A stretch of DNA of 19,230 bases from Bacillota bacterium. GTDB lineage: Bacteria > Bacillota > Clostridia > Christensenellales > Aristaeellaceae. Shown here one piece after another: positions 1-6,953 of the stretch (within the stretch, counting starts at the first letter, position 1; the number at the start of each line of letters is the position of its first letter). Made by a program: the position numbers and the translations under genes. The stretch spans positions 1 to 19,230 of the forward strand of contig JAEZQK010000110.1 of the NCBI GenBank assembly GCA_023413135.1, in the 5' to 3' direction. Below the pieces are notes generated by a model, which saw only the letters and a list, made by a program, of their open reading frames with translations, was not told the DNA's origin and did not search any database.

Positions 1-49
1 TGCTGTTCCTTCCTTTTCCGCGCTTATTCAATTGGCTGTTTCAAACTTT

Positions 50-163
50 CTCCCATCTGGCTCAATCGGCGCGCTGACTCGCTGCCGCTCGCATCGCTTG
101 TTTCGCCAGCCTCCTCCACACCGCCCATTTCTGCCACTGGCGGGGGCGGTGTTCCGGAGCCCC
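50..163. repeat. Left copy of 114-bp flanking inverted repeat
   Basis: Compared by hand with the reverse complement of 19117-19230, this stretch aligns without gaps and with 10 mismatches, so 104 of 114 bases agree. Each copy contains an internal hairpin: here ACACCGCCC (118-126) pairs with GGGCGGTGT (144-152) around a 17-base loop. No reading frame fits it, and it lies between the window edge and the 3' end of the exonuclease gene. It looks like a dispersed non-coding repeat family. The rest of 1-318 (1-49 and 164-318) shows no gene or clear terminator. Confidence 0.85.
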
Positions 164-318
164 TCAGGATGACGGCGCGCGGAGCTTGCTTGTATCCTAT
201 ACGCTAGCGTTCATCGATGCATTAATGATTTGGAGTAGTATGAGTTTTTTTCCTCATCCTTTGACACATGGAAACATCCCTTTATTATTTGTTCTGGTTT
301 TTTCGCTTGGTTTCTTCA

Positions 319-1434
319 CTAATCTTCCAGTGAAGCGAAAAAATCCGCTTCTCTTATAAGTAGAACATTTATGCCTTTGTTTTGCATCTCCAGTGCTTTT
401 TTTACCTTGTTGCCGTAGTTACCAGCTGACCAAGCCGAACTGCCTTGACCGCCCACCAGTAGGATTTCCGTTTTGGATGTAACGTTGTCCTGTATGATAG
501 CGCCGCGCGATAATAGCATAGTATTCACATCGGCCTTACTGCCAAAGTCAAATTCACCCGACAAACATATGTTCTTACCGGTGACATCAAGCCTTTCACA
601 ATCACAGGCATTTTCGGCCACCGGGTTTGTAACTTTTTTGAATAGATCCAGCATGTACTCAAGCTCTGATCTTGTCAGTATACCGTCAGCCAAGGCAATT
701 GACATAGTAGAATAGATTTTATCGTAAGGATAATTGCCCTTCAGATCTGTGTTTTCATCTAGCCAATTCTGCAGATAGTCAATCTCAGCCTCAACCAAAA
801 CATTGTCGCAGGTAATACCGGACAATATACCATTAAGCGTCAATAGAGCCTGACTGTTCATGCTCAATCGTGGAGGGTATTTTGATATCACGGTGGCTGA
901 TGAATCCAGGGAGAAGGACCTTGTGAACACATCTAGATTCGCGCCATCTTTTAATAAGCGGCACAAAAGCTTGGCGCAGGCATAACTGTCGCTTCCGGCA
1001 TGATGATGGTCAAGAGGAATATCGAACCTTGTGCAGAGTGTTGACAGTTTATAATCATCGACATCAATTTCCATTGAGCGGGACATAGACAGCGTATCAA
1101 CGAAATACACAATCGATTCAATAATGCCGTAGGCTTGCAGCGTCTTTCGGAGAACACATAAGTCGAAATTAGCGTTATGAGCAACGACAAGGGATGAATG
1201 AAAAAAATTTATTATCCTGTCCCATACCATAGGGAAAATTGGTGCATTAACTACATCCTCTTTCTTGATGCCGTGTATCCGGATATTTTGATTGTCAAAC
1301 TCACACTCTGGGTTAACAAGATAATACTGAGTATCTATTATTGTGCTGTTTTCGATTACAGTTAAGCCAATTGAACATATTCTGTTATTTCTGCCATTTG
1401 GGGTTTCAACATCGAAAACCACAATTTTATCCAT
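319..1434 (-). CDS. DEDDh 3'-5' exonuclease with C-terminal BRCT domain
   Basis: This 371-residue protein begins with an exonuclease fold of the DnaQ/PolC epsilon type. Motif I is FDVET (D8, E10), motif II is HNANFD (D91) and motif III is HHAGSD (H144, D149), so all DEDDh acidic and histidine residues are present. Residues about 199-270 form a helical middle region I cannot assign with certainty; its spacing of DG and E residues is loosely TerB-like. Residues about 285-367 are a BRCT domain (GKNICLSGEFDFG, then LLSRGA and KTEILLVGG). The family trims DNA 3' ends, and BRCT usually mediates phosphopeptide or DNA-end binding, so a repair role is likely. GGAGG at 1443-1447, 8 nt before the ATG, fixes the start. 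The gene stands alone. Confidence 0.88.
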   Translation of the reverse strand: MDKIVVFDVETPNGRNNRICSIGLTVIENSTIIDTQYYLVNPECEFDNQNIRIHGIKKEDVVNAPIFPMVWDRIINFFHSSLVVAHNANFDLCVLRKTLQAYGIIESIVYFVDTLSMSRSMEIDVDDYKLSTLCTRFDIPLDHHHAGSDSYACAKLLCRLLKDGANLDVFTRSFSLDSSATVISKYPPRLSMNSQALLTLNGILSGITCDNVLVEAEIDYLQNWLDENTDLKGNYPYDKIYSTMSIALADGILTRSELEYMLDLFKKVTNPVAENACDCERLDVTGKNICLSGEFDFGSKADVNTMLLSRGAIIQDNVTSKTEILLVGGQGSSAWSAGNYGNKVKKALEMQNKGINVLLIREADFFASLED

Positions 1435-1833
1435 GATCTATACCTCCATGCCTCTTGTTTATTTTGCAGAGCTATGTTGTTGTATAGAAAGTATTCTTTT
1501 ACACTTATTGTAAATATTATGGGTTTTTGTGTCAAGGGCGTATTCTTCGTCCTATTGGTGAGAGAACACTGGGGACATCAGACTATGCCAGAAAGCCCAC
1601 TGTAACAGGGTAAACAGAAGCTTCTCTACAAATGGAACGGAAAGAAAGGCGTAATGGCAGCTATAAAAAGAACCACCCCCTGTGTTTATCGACGCCGAAC
1701 ACTCTTGAACATTAGGCATCAGCCACCGGGCTGGCGCTTATCCCCGCTCCCGCATGTTGACATGGAAAGCTGTACCATGATAAGCTGGACATAAATGGAA
1801 GACACCCCCAAGGACGCATAGGAGGACAGAGGA
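1435..1833. other. 399-bp intergenic region between divergent genes
   Basis: No reading frame of convincing length was seen on either strand. On the plus strand TTGACA (1757-1762) and GATAAG (1779-1784) with a 16-bp spacer could form a weak promoter for the nitroreductase operon. A small hairpin CAGCC-accg-GGCTG lies just upstream, near 1720-1733. The part next to the exonuclease is AT-rich and should hold its promoter, but no good hexamer pair was found. The central part, 1540-1720, shows nothing recognisable. Confidence 0.4.
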
Positions 1834-2586
1834 ATGAACGAGGTAATAAAAACGCTTCATGAGCGCAAATCGGTACGCGCATTTGAGAAGCGCCGCATTA
1901 GTGCCGGGGACAAGGAAGCGATCCTGCTGGCAGCCATGGCGGCGCCTACCGCGGGCAATCAGCAACTGTATACGATCATTGATATCACCGACCAGGCGCT
2001 GCTTAATGAACTGGCTGTGACCTGCGACAATCAGCCCTTTATCGCCACGGCGCCTATGGCCTTGATCTTTTGCGCCGATTTTCAAAAATGGTATGATGCT
2101 TTTGTGGTGGGAGGCTGCAATCCCAGAAAGCCCGGGCCGGGAGATCTGCTGCTTGCCGTGGAGGATGCATGCATCGCGGCGCAAAACGCTGTGACCGCCG
2201 CGCAAAGCCTGGGGATTGGCTCCTGCTACATCGGAGATATCATGGAACGGTGCGAGGATCACAGGCGGATGCTGAACCTGCCTACTTATGTGTTTCCGGC
2301 TGCCATGCTGGTATTCGGCTACCCGACAGAGCAGCAATTAAGCCGCGTCAAGCCGGAACGCTGTGATTTAAGGCATATCGTGCATGAAAACCGCTACCGC
2401 AGCATGGACAAAGAAGAACTGAGCGATATGCTTCAAAGGGGCCGGAGCGGGTGGAACTTTGAGGAATGGATCCAGGCCTTTTGCAAACGTAAGTACAATT
2501 CCGGCTTTGCAGCGGAAATGAGCAGGTCGGTGGCGGAATATCTGAAAGATTTCGGAATGACCGGGGAGGATACGTCCGGCGGTTGA
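1834..2586 (+). CDS. Nitroreductase family FMN-dependent oxidoreductase
   Basis: A 250-residue protein of the nitroreductase superfamily, which binds FMN and uses NAD(P)H to reduce nitro compounds, quinones or flavins. The N-terminal FMN-contact motif R-x-S-x-R is R11-K-S-V-R15. It is followed by AAPTAGNQQ (36-44) and the long helix DACIAAQNAVTAAQSLG (111-127) leading into GSCYIGDI, all typical of the family. The last ~60 residues (190-250) extend beyond the minimal fold and are charged and helical, as in some clostridial members. The physiological substrate cannot be told. GGAGG at 1821-1825 sits 8 nt before the ATG. It is the first gene of a same-strand series; the hydrolase gene starts 57 bp downstream, so co-transcription is plausible. 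Confidence 0.9.
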   Translation: MNEVIKTLHERKSVRAFEKRRISAGDKEAILLAAMAAPTAGNQQLYTIIDITDQALLNELAVTCDNQPFIATAPMALIFCADFQKWYDAFVVGGCNPRKPGPGDLLLAVEDACIAAQNAVTAAQSLGIGSCYIGDIMERCEDHRRMLNLPTYVFPAAMLVFGYPTEQQLSRVKPERCDLRHIVHENRYRSMDKEELSDMLQRGRSGWNFEEWIQAFCKRKYNSGFAAEMSRSVAEYLKDFGMTGEDTSGG

Positions 2587-2643
2587 GCAAGGAAGTCAAA
2601 AGCTCGAAACAATATGCAAGGGCAAACACAAGGAGGGATCTAT

Positions 2644-3570
2644 ATGAAGCGTATCACATGCTTCCTGTTGACCGCATTGCTTTGCATATGCGTGCTGAAC
2701 GCCAGCGCATGCACGAGCTTTGCCGTTTACTCTCCCGCCCCGATCTATGGCATGAATTGGGACTACCCGGACGCGGCGGCATATCTTAGGCTGAATCAGC
2801 CGGAGGAGTATCACAAGGTATTCAGCTTCGGCTTTGAAACCGAATATGGCATGGCGACCAACGGTTCCATGAATGATCAGGGCTTTATCGCCTTCATACA
2901 AGATCAGCATCCCCGTGAGGAACCAACTGCGGCACTGGATGATGCAAGCGTCCAGGACATGCACGATTTTGCGGGTTCGTCGCCATACCTTTTTGCCAAC
3001 GTGCAAGAGGTGTTGGATATGCTGGACGATAGAATGCATGTGGCGAACAGGTATCACACAATACATGATCTGTTTGCGGATATGCACGGCGACGCCTTTG
3101 TGCTGGAGGAATATAACGGGGAGAACGTGGTGACTCCGGCCGAGGGCGGCGTGCTGGTCATGACCAACTTCCCGAACCACCTCATCTCTCAAGTTGATTT
3201 GGAGAAAAGCGAATACGTGCTCCAGTCTTCTTACGGCTTTGTCGGGGTTGACCGGTACAAGACAGTTCACAAGATCATTGCCGCGCACCCGGATGATTTT
3301 AACGTGACGCTCGGCTTTGAGGCGCTGAAGAATGCGGCGCAATATGGCCTTTACAGAACACGCTTCTCAGGCGTTTATGATCCGGTAAAAAAAGATGTTT
3401 ATGTAGCCCTGGAGCGCGACTATGACCACATATGGAAAATCTCCATCACCGAGGGAACGGTTGAAACCTATCTTGGCTTTGGGGAGGAAAAGCTGGTCCT
3501 TTCGTATGCGGAGCTATGTGAAGGTGATCTGGGTATTCCTTTTGAAAAGCTCATGGCGTACGCAGAATAA
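2644..3570 (+). CDS. Secreted Ntn-type linear amide hydrolase (choloylglycine hydrolase superfamily)
   Basis: This 308-residue protein has a signal peptide (basic start, hydrophobic 7-18, then NASA) followed by C23-T-S-F. In this superfamily (bile salt hydrolases, penicillin V acylases, linear C-N amide hydrolases) the mature N-terminal Cys is the nucleophile, and cleavage after A22 would expose it. Other expected active-site neighbourhoods are present: GMNWDYP (N38, D40), SMNDQG (N77), VMTNFP (N175) and YRTRFSGVYDP (R238-R240). It should therefore cleave a C-N amide bond of an acylated small molecule outside the membrane; the substrate is unknown. The start at 2644 is set by AAGGAGGG at 2629-2636. 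The upstream ATG at 2614 would place this ribosome binding site inside the protein. A lipoprotein reading of C23 is less likely because the -3 residue is Ala. Confidence 0.82.
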   Translation: MKRITCFLLTALLCICVLNASACTSFAVYSPAPIYGMNWDYPDAAAYLRLNQPEEYHKVFSFGFETEYGMATNGSMNDQGFIAFIQDQHPREEPTAALDDASVQDMHDFAGSSPYLFANVQEVLDMLDDRMHVANRYHTIHDLFADMHGDAFVLEEYNGENVVTPAEGGVLVMTNFPNHLISQVDLEKSEYVLQSSYGFVGVDRYKTVHKIIAAHPDDFNVTLGFEALKNAAQYGLYRTRFSGVYDPVKKDVYVALERDYDHIWKISITEGTVETYLGFGEEKLVLSYAELCEGDLGIPFEKLMAYAE

Positions 3571-3619
3571 ATCGTTATTGGAGCACGGAAACACAGGGGA
3601 ATATGCCGGAGGCGTGCCT

Positions 3620-4120
3620 ATGTTGATGCAGGAAGCAACACCACAGATGCGTGATGCATGGAAAGCAATATGGAACGAATACAAGGATAGGCTGCTCCCG
3701 AATCGCAAGTCTGGTGCAGAAATCGTTGCATATCTCTCAGACAAGTATACACTGACTGAGATATATGATGACGATGCATTGCAGGTGATTACAGAGAATG
3801 TTCTGAATGATGCGCTATTAGCAGAAAAAATACCAATTGGTAAAACGCCATCGCCAGTCGCCTTTTTTGTTAAGAATTCTGGCAAAGGAAAAGCGCTATA
3901 TGAAAATCAAGATGAGATTTTCAGAGGTATCCAAATCTTCGTAGGCGTTAACCTCGTATCTGGACTTTTCCATGTCGAGGGCAGCAGTATGCTTTGGGAT
4001 GAATTATATGCCTTTCAAGGCCTGGATGAAAAACACATACAAATCCCCTACTGCGTAGCTGAGTATGTTTCCTGTTTAAAGCGGTTCGGGTTACTGGAAA
4101 GCATGATAAAGGGATTGTGA
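3620..4120 (+). CDS. Hypothetical protein, 166 aa
   Basis: I do not recognise a family. The chosen ATG at 3620 follows GGAGG (3608-3612) by 7 nt. The open frame continues upstream to 3422, but that part overlaps the hydrolase gene and has no ribosome binding site of its own. The product is soluble, without signal peptide or membrane segment. It opens with a charged amphipathic region (MRDAWKAIWNEYKDRLLPNR), has mixed alpha/beta content and ends in a helix (KRFGLLESMIKGL). It begins 49 bp after the hydrolase on the same strand, so it could be the third cistron. Its base composition is more AT-rich than that of the two genes before it, which may mean it arrived separately. Confidence 0.6.
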   Translation: MLMQEATPQMRDAWKAIWNEYKDRLLPNRKSGAEIVAYLSDKYTLTEIYDDDALQVITENVLNDALLAEKIPIGKTPSPVAFFVKNSGKGKALYENQDEIFRGIQIFVGVNLVSGLFHVEGSSMLWDELYAFQGLDEKHIQIPYCVAEYVSCLKRFGLLESMIKGL

Positions 4121-4163
4121 TGTTATGGAAACAAGGGATATTGTGGATTACTTATTTTTTGTA

Positions 4164-4200
4164 ATATGACATACTGTCGTCAGATTATGTAGGGTATATT
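4164..4200 (+). promoter_or_regulatory. Candidate operator/promoter of the DUF3788-DUF3795 gene
   Basis: An imperfect dyad, ATATGAC (4164-4170) and GTCAGAT (4179-4185), matches at 6 of 7 paired positions around an 8-bp centre. That centre overlaps a second short palindrome, GACA-tac-TGTC (4168-4178). Ten bases further on lies a -10-like TATATT (4195-4200), 24 bp before the start codon. No good -35 hexamer is present, which would fit a promoter needing an activator or a site occupied by a repressor. Inference from symmetry only. Confidence 0.35.
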
Positions 4201-4223
4201 GACAGTAAAAAGGAGAATGCAAA

Positions 4224-4958
4224 ATGAGTGAAAAAACCGAATTGCAAAAAGTCAGCGAAGAGACCATACGCTTTATGCGAGGTAAGTATCTTTTAGACGA
4301 GGTGCCAGGTAAGTACTACGAAATTGATTGCCTGAAGTTCCGCCAAGGAAAGAAAACTATCCTGTCTATCAACATACACGAAGATCATTATGATTTTCAG
4401 ATAATTTTCGGCAAAGTCGAGCGGGAGAAGTTCGAAACACAGAGGGATGAGTTTCCGCAGTCTATCGTTAACCTCTATGATAAAGCGCACACTTATCACG
4501 ACGGCAAATGGATGCTCATACGGGTGGACACCATGGAGACACTCGAAGCCGTTAAAAAAATGATCATCATCAAGAAAAAGCCAAACCGAAAGCCATTTCC
4601 AAAAGAAAATGCGGTTTACGGTAAATGCGGTCATAGATGCGATTTATGTATTCATTTTTCTGGTGGTGCAATCAGCGAAGAATTTAGGGCGGAATTGGAA
4701 GAACGATTAACTCGAGTATATAATAATGCAGACTGGACAATGAGATGTTCAGGATGTGGAACGCCAGGATGTCATACAAAATTATGTGATCAGCTTAAAT
4801 GTGCAACAGAAAAAGGTTGTGATACTTGCGTATCTTGTAAGCAATACCCATGTTCTAAAGCTACAGTTGGATACGCTAAATTAGAAGCAAAAGGCATTCT
4901 TGCTGACGATGTAACATGGGCAATTCTACCTTTTGTACCATACCAATACGGAAACTAA
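4224..4958 (+). CDS. DUF3788-DUF3795 two-domain protein
   Basis: This 244-residue protein reads as two domains. Residues about 12-120 resemble DUF3788, ending in the characteristic basic stretch IIIKKKP (114-120). Residues about 130-215 resemble DUF3795, a cysteine-rich and probably metal-binding domain. It has twelve cysteines at 135, 139, 142, 175, 178, 183, 188, 193, 199, 202, 205 and 210 in C-x3-C-x2-C, C-x2-C and C-x2-C-x2-C-x4-C patterns. Neither domain has an established function that I know. The protein is cytoplasmic, without signal peptide. AAGGAG at 4210-4215 lies 8 nt before the ATG. The DUF3795 half is more AT-rich: by hand 4741-4800 has 23 G+C of 60, against 27 of 60 in 4441-4500. 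It converges with the chaperone operon. Confidence 0.8.
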   Translation: MSEKTELQKVSEETIRFMRGKYLLDEVPGKYYEIDCLKFRQGKKTILSINIHEDHYDFQIIFGKVEREKFETQRDEFPQSIVNLYDKAHTYHDGKWMLIRVDTMETLEAVKKMIIIKKKPNRKPFPKENAVYGKCGHRCDLCIHFSGGAISEEFRAELEERLTRVYNNADWTMRCSGCGTPGCHTKLCDQLKCATEKGCDTCVSCKQYPCSKATVGYAKLEAKGILADDVTWAILPFVPYQYGN

Positions 4959-5000
4959 TACCTACTATTTCCTTACATAATAAGCATAATGCGAGGCCAA

Positions 5001-5016
5001 ACAAATTCTAATTTGT
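5001..5016. terminator. Weak AT-rich hairpin between convergent genes
   Basis: ACAAATT (5001-5007) and AATTTGT (5010-5016) are perfect 7-bp arms around a 2-bp centre. They lie between the convergent DUF3788-DUF3795 and DUF1266 genes. The stem is AT-rich and has no clear T-run on either side, so terminator function is only possible. Confidence 0.25.
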
Positions 5017-5036
5017 CAGAGAAAGAAAGCCATAGG

Positions 5037-5714
5037 TCACAACCGAAAGCTCCACGGAAAATACCGGGCCGCACTTTGTTTAGAAGTCATGAATTGCGTC
5101 AATTCTTTCAACCTTAAATCGGATAGATTCGCATCCGGGTTTTCGGAAACAAACTGTTCGCCAACCGCAAACGCTGCAAAATACTCCTCCCAGCTATCAT
5201 AAAGCTGCTGAGCATTCCTGGCAATTTCCATTATTTTGGCCATGGCTGTGCGTGGATGATCATTGCCAAGTAGCAAGCAGCAACGGATATAGTAGATTGC
5301 CCTGGCTATATTAAAGGCTTGGATTCCCCCGGCAGGCAAGAGAAAAAGGGTCTTTGCCACAAGAAACGCCTGTTTGCGCTGACGGGGATCGGAAAGAGAC
5401 TGGATATATGAATCAGGCCCCTTAGGCGCAGCCATCATATGCAGGCGCATATCATTGTATTGCGAGGTGAAACGGAAGTTCAGGATCCAAGCATAATAGG
5501 CAGCATGAGCAAAAAATTTTTCTTTCGGCAAAACATGCACCACGTAACTGCTGTAATCGCTCATCAATTCCGAGCATATGCGGCGTTTTGTGGCCGGAAA
5601 CCGGCGCAAACCGGCCACAAGCTCCATGGAAGCAGCTTTTTGCCGGTAACAGGGAGCGCTGAGCGTAACAGCCCACATTTCATGATCAGACATTTGATAA
5701 TTGATGTAAGACAT
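5037..5714 (-). CDS. DUF1266 protein, third gene of the hscC operon
   Basis: A 225-residue cytoplasmic protein without signal peptide or membrane segment. The C-terminal half carries the pattern I associate with DUF1266: an N-x-A-R-A-I-Y-Y-I-R helix (135-144), a helix with the SWEEYFAAFAVGEQF core (174-188), and a final basic and aromatic tail. The biochemical function of DUF1266 is not known. It starts 15 bp after the stop of the J-like gene with a GGGCGG-type ribosome binding site between, so it is almost surely co-transcribed. In E. coli the DUF1266 genes ybeR and ybeU lie in the same cluster as hscC and djlC, so the neighbourhood suggests a partner, client or regulator of this Hsp70 system. 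That role is inference. Confidence 0.72.
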   Translation of the reverse strand: MSYINYQMSDHEMWAVTLSAPCYRQKAASMELVAGLRRFPATKRRICSELMSDYSSYVVHVLPKEKFFAHAAYYAWILNFRFTSQYNDMRLHMMAAPKGPDSYIQSLSDPRQRKQAFLVAKTLFLLPAGGIQAFNIARAIYYIRCCLLLGNDHPRTAMAKIMEIARNAQQLYDSWEEYFAAFAVGEQFVSENPDANLSDLRLKELTQFMTSKQSAARYFPWSFRL

Positions 5715-5729
5715 TTCATGACCGCCCTA

Positions 5730-6953
5730 TCAAAGAAATGGAAGTACCAAAGAGAAAAGATGAAGGATGGCCCCCAATAGCACCAAAGCGATGACAACAA
5801 AAAACATAAATTTTCTAAACGCATCGCCAATACGAAAAAACCAGTTACGCCAGGAATGGCGCTTAACTGCATGCGTAGTTGTCAGCCGTTGTATCGCGCA
5901 TTTCGAATACACATCTTCAGACAATATATCTAATACAAGCCGATATCGCTCTACTGCCAAGGAAGCGTCACCCAACCGTTCCATGCATAAAGCGGACCAG
6001 CGCAAGGCATCGATATGATTTGGATGCCGCCTAAAAATATCTTCATATACGTTCCGTGCGCCGGCATAATCCCCCAAATGGCGTAAAGCCTCGCCGCGCA
6101 GCAATGAAATAAAGTGGTCATTGTCGTTGCCTTTGAAGAATTTTTCAGGCGTGCTCAGGGTTTCCCAGTCTCCAATGCTTTTTAGTAAAGAGAAGTATAG
6201 ACGCAGGGCGGCCGGCAGCTCATCGCGTTCTATATACAGCCCGTTAAGCCGTTTTTTTGTATCAGCTTTTTTTATTGCATCCCTGTGAGCGTAAAAATCA
6301 ATTAAAGCGACAATAAATTCAGAACCGCCTTGGCAGGGCAAAATCTCCTCAGTGCACAGCAACCGTGCGACTTCCCCCATATGTTTCAGCCAATTCAGGT
6401 CGGCATTGTGATATTGGCTATTAAGATGCCCGCGGTTCTGCTCCCAGTTGAACGACTTCTCCAATTTGATCCATACAAAAGACGGAAGAAACTGAAAATC
6501 GGTCAAAATGAGCGCCAGCTTATGCCCAAGCACCTCACGTTCCCAATAATTCAGGTCGTATGCCTTATTCAGCAATGTCAGCCACAGCGCTTGATCGGAG
6601 TACGTAGCGTAATCCTTCGCTAACGCTTTGAACTGGTCAATAAAATCGTTTGTCGAGAAAGGGTGCTGTAGATCCGGCAATGGCTTCATTTCCTCTTGGA
6701 AAGGGAGAGGCAAATCCGGCAACGGCCGCGTTTCCTCTTGTTCCGCATCACACTCGGCTTGAAAATCATGTGTATCAACGATAATTCGGCTGATGCGGCA
6801 AACCGTCAACGCCTGTTCGTATGCATTTCGCAAGTCTTGAAAGGCCTGCATATCGCCCTCGGGGCGCCTTGTTTTCACCAATTTCGCATATGCCTGCCTT
6901 ACAGCGGTCTCGTCGGATGTTTGGGGAATGCATAGAACTTCCCACGGATTCAA
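5730..6953 (-). CDS. Tail-anchored J-domain-like/TPR co-chaperone (DjlB/DjlC-like)
   Basis: This 407-residue protein opens with a short J-like domain (1-52: NPWEVLCIP, then AYAKLVKTRRPEGD, then FQDLRNAYEQAL). The HPD tripeptide that normally triggers Hsp70 ATPase is replaced by R30-P31-E32. A linker with two PLPDL/PF repeats (78-100) follows, then a helical region, then two TPR-like repeats (about 281-348). The C-terminus is a single membrane segment (382-405), making a cytosol-facing tail-anchored protein. It starts with TTG, whose last two bases form the hscC stop (4-bp overlap, TTGA), with GGAGGT at 6964-6969 upstream. Position and architecture fit a membrane co-chaperone of the adjacent Hsp70, as with DjlB/DjlC and HscC in E. 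coli. Whether RPE still stimulates ATPase is unknown. Confidence 0.8.
   Translation of the reverse strand: MNPWEVLCIPQTSDETAVRQAYAKLVKTRRPEGDMQAFQDLRNAYEQALTVCRISRIIVDTHDFQAECDAEQEETRPLPDLPLPFQEEMKPLPDLQHPFSTNDFIDQFKALAKDYATYSDQALWLTLLNKAYDLNYWEREVLGHKLALILTDFQFLPSFVWIKLEKSFNWEQNRGHLNSQYHNADLNWLKHMGEVARLLCTEEILPCQGGSEFIVALIDFYAHRDAIKKADTKKRLNGLYIERDELPAALRLYFSLLKSIGDWETLSTPEKFFKGNDNDHFISLLRGEALRHLGDYAGARNVYEDIFRRHPNHIDALRWSALCMERLGDASLAVERYRLVLDILSEDVYSKCAIQRLTTTHAVKRHSWRNWFFRIGDAFRKFMFFVVIALVLLGAILHLFSLVLPFL

Noticed and set aside
1738..2337. 199-codon minus-strand frame
   Set aside because: Shadow of the nitroreductase gene, without ribosome binding site or recognisable domain.
2644..2712. 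Lipoprotein signal in the hydrolase
   Set aside because: The residue at -3 from C23 is Ala where Leu, Val or Ile is expected, and C23-T-S-F fits the Ntn nucleophile position.
2596..3342. 248-codon minus-strand frame
   Set aside because: Shadow of the Ntn hydrolase gene; His/Arg/Val-rich and unlike any family.
3422..3619. Upstream extension of the 166-residue hypothetical protein
   Set aside because: It overlaps the hydrolase gene in another frame; the ribosome binding site GGAGG at 3608-3612 sets the later start.
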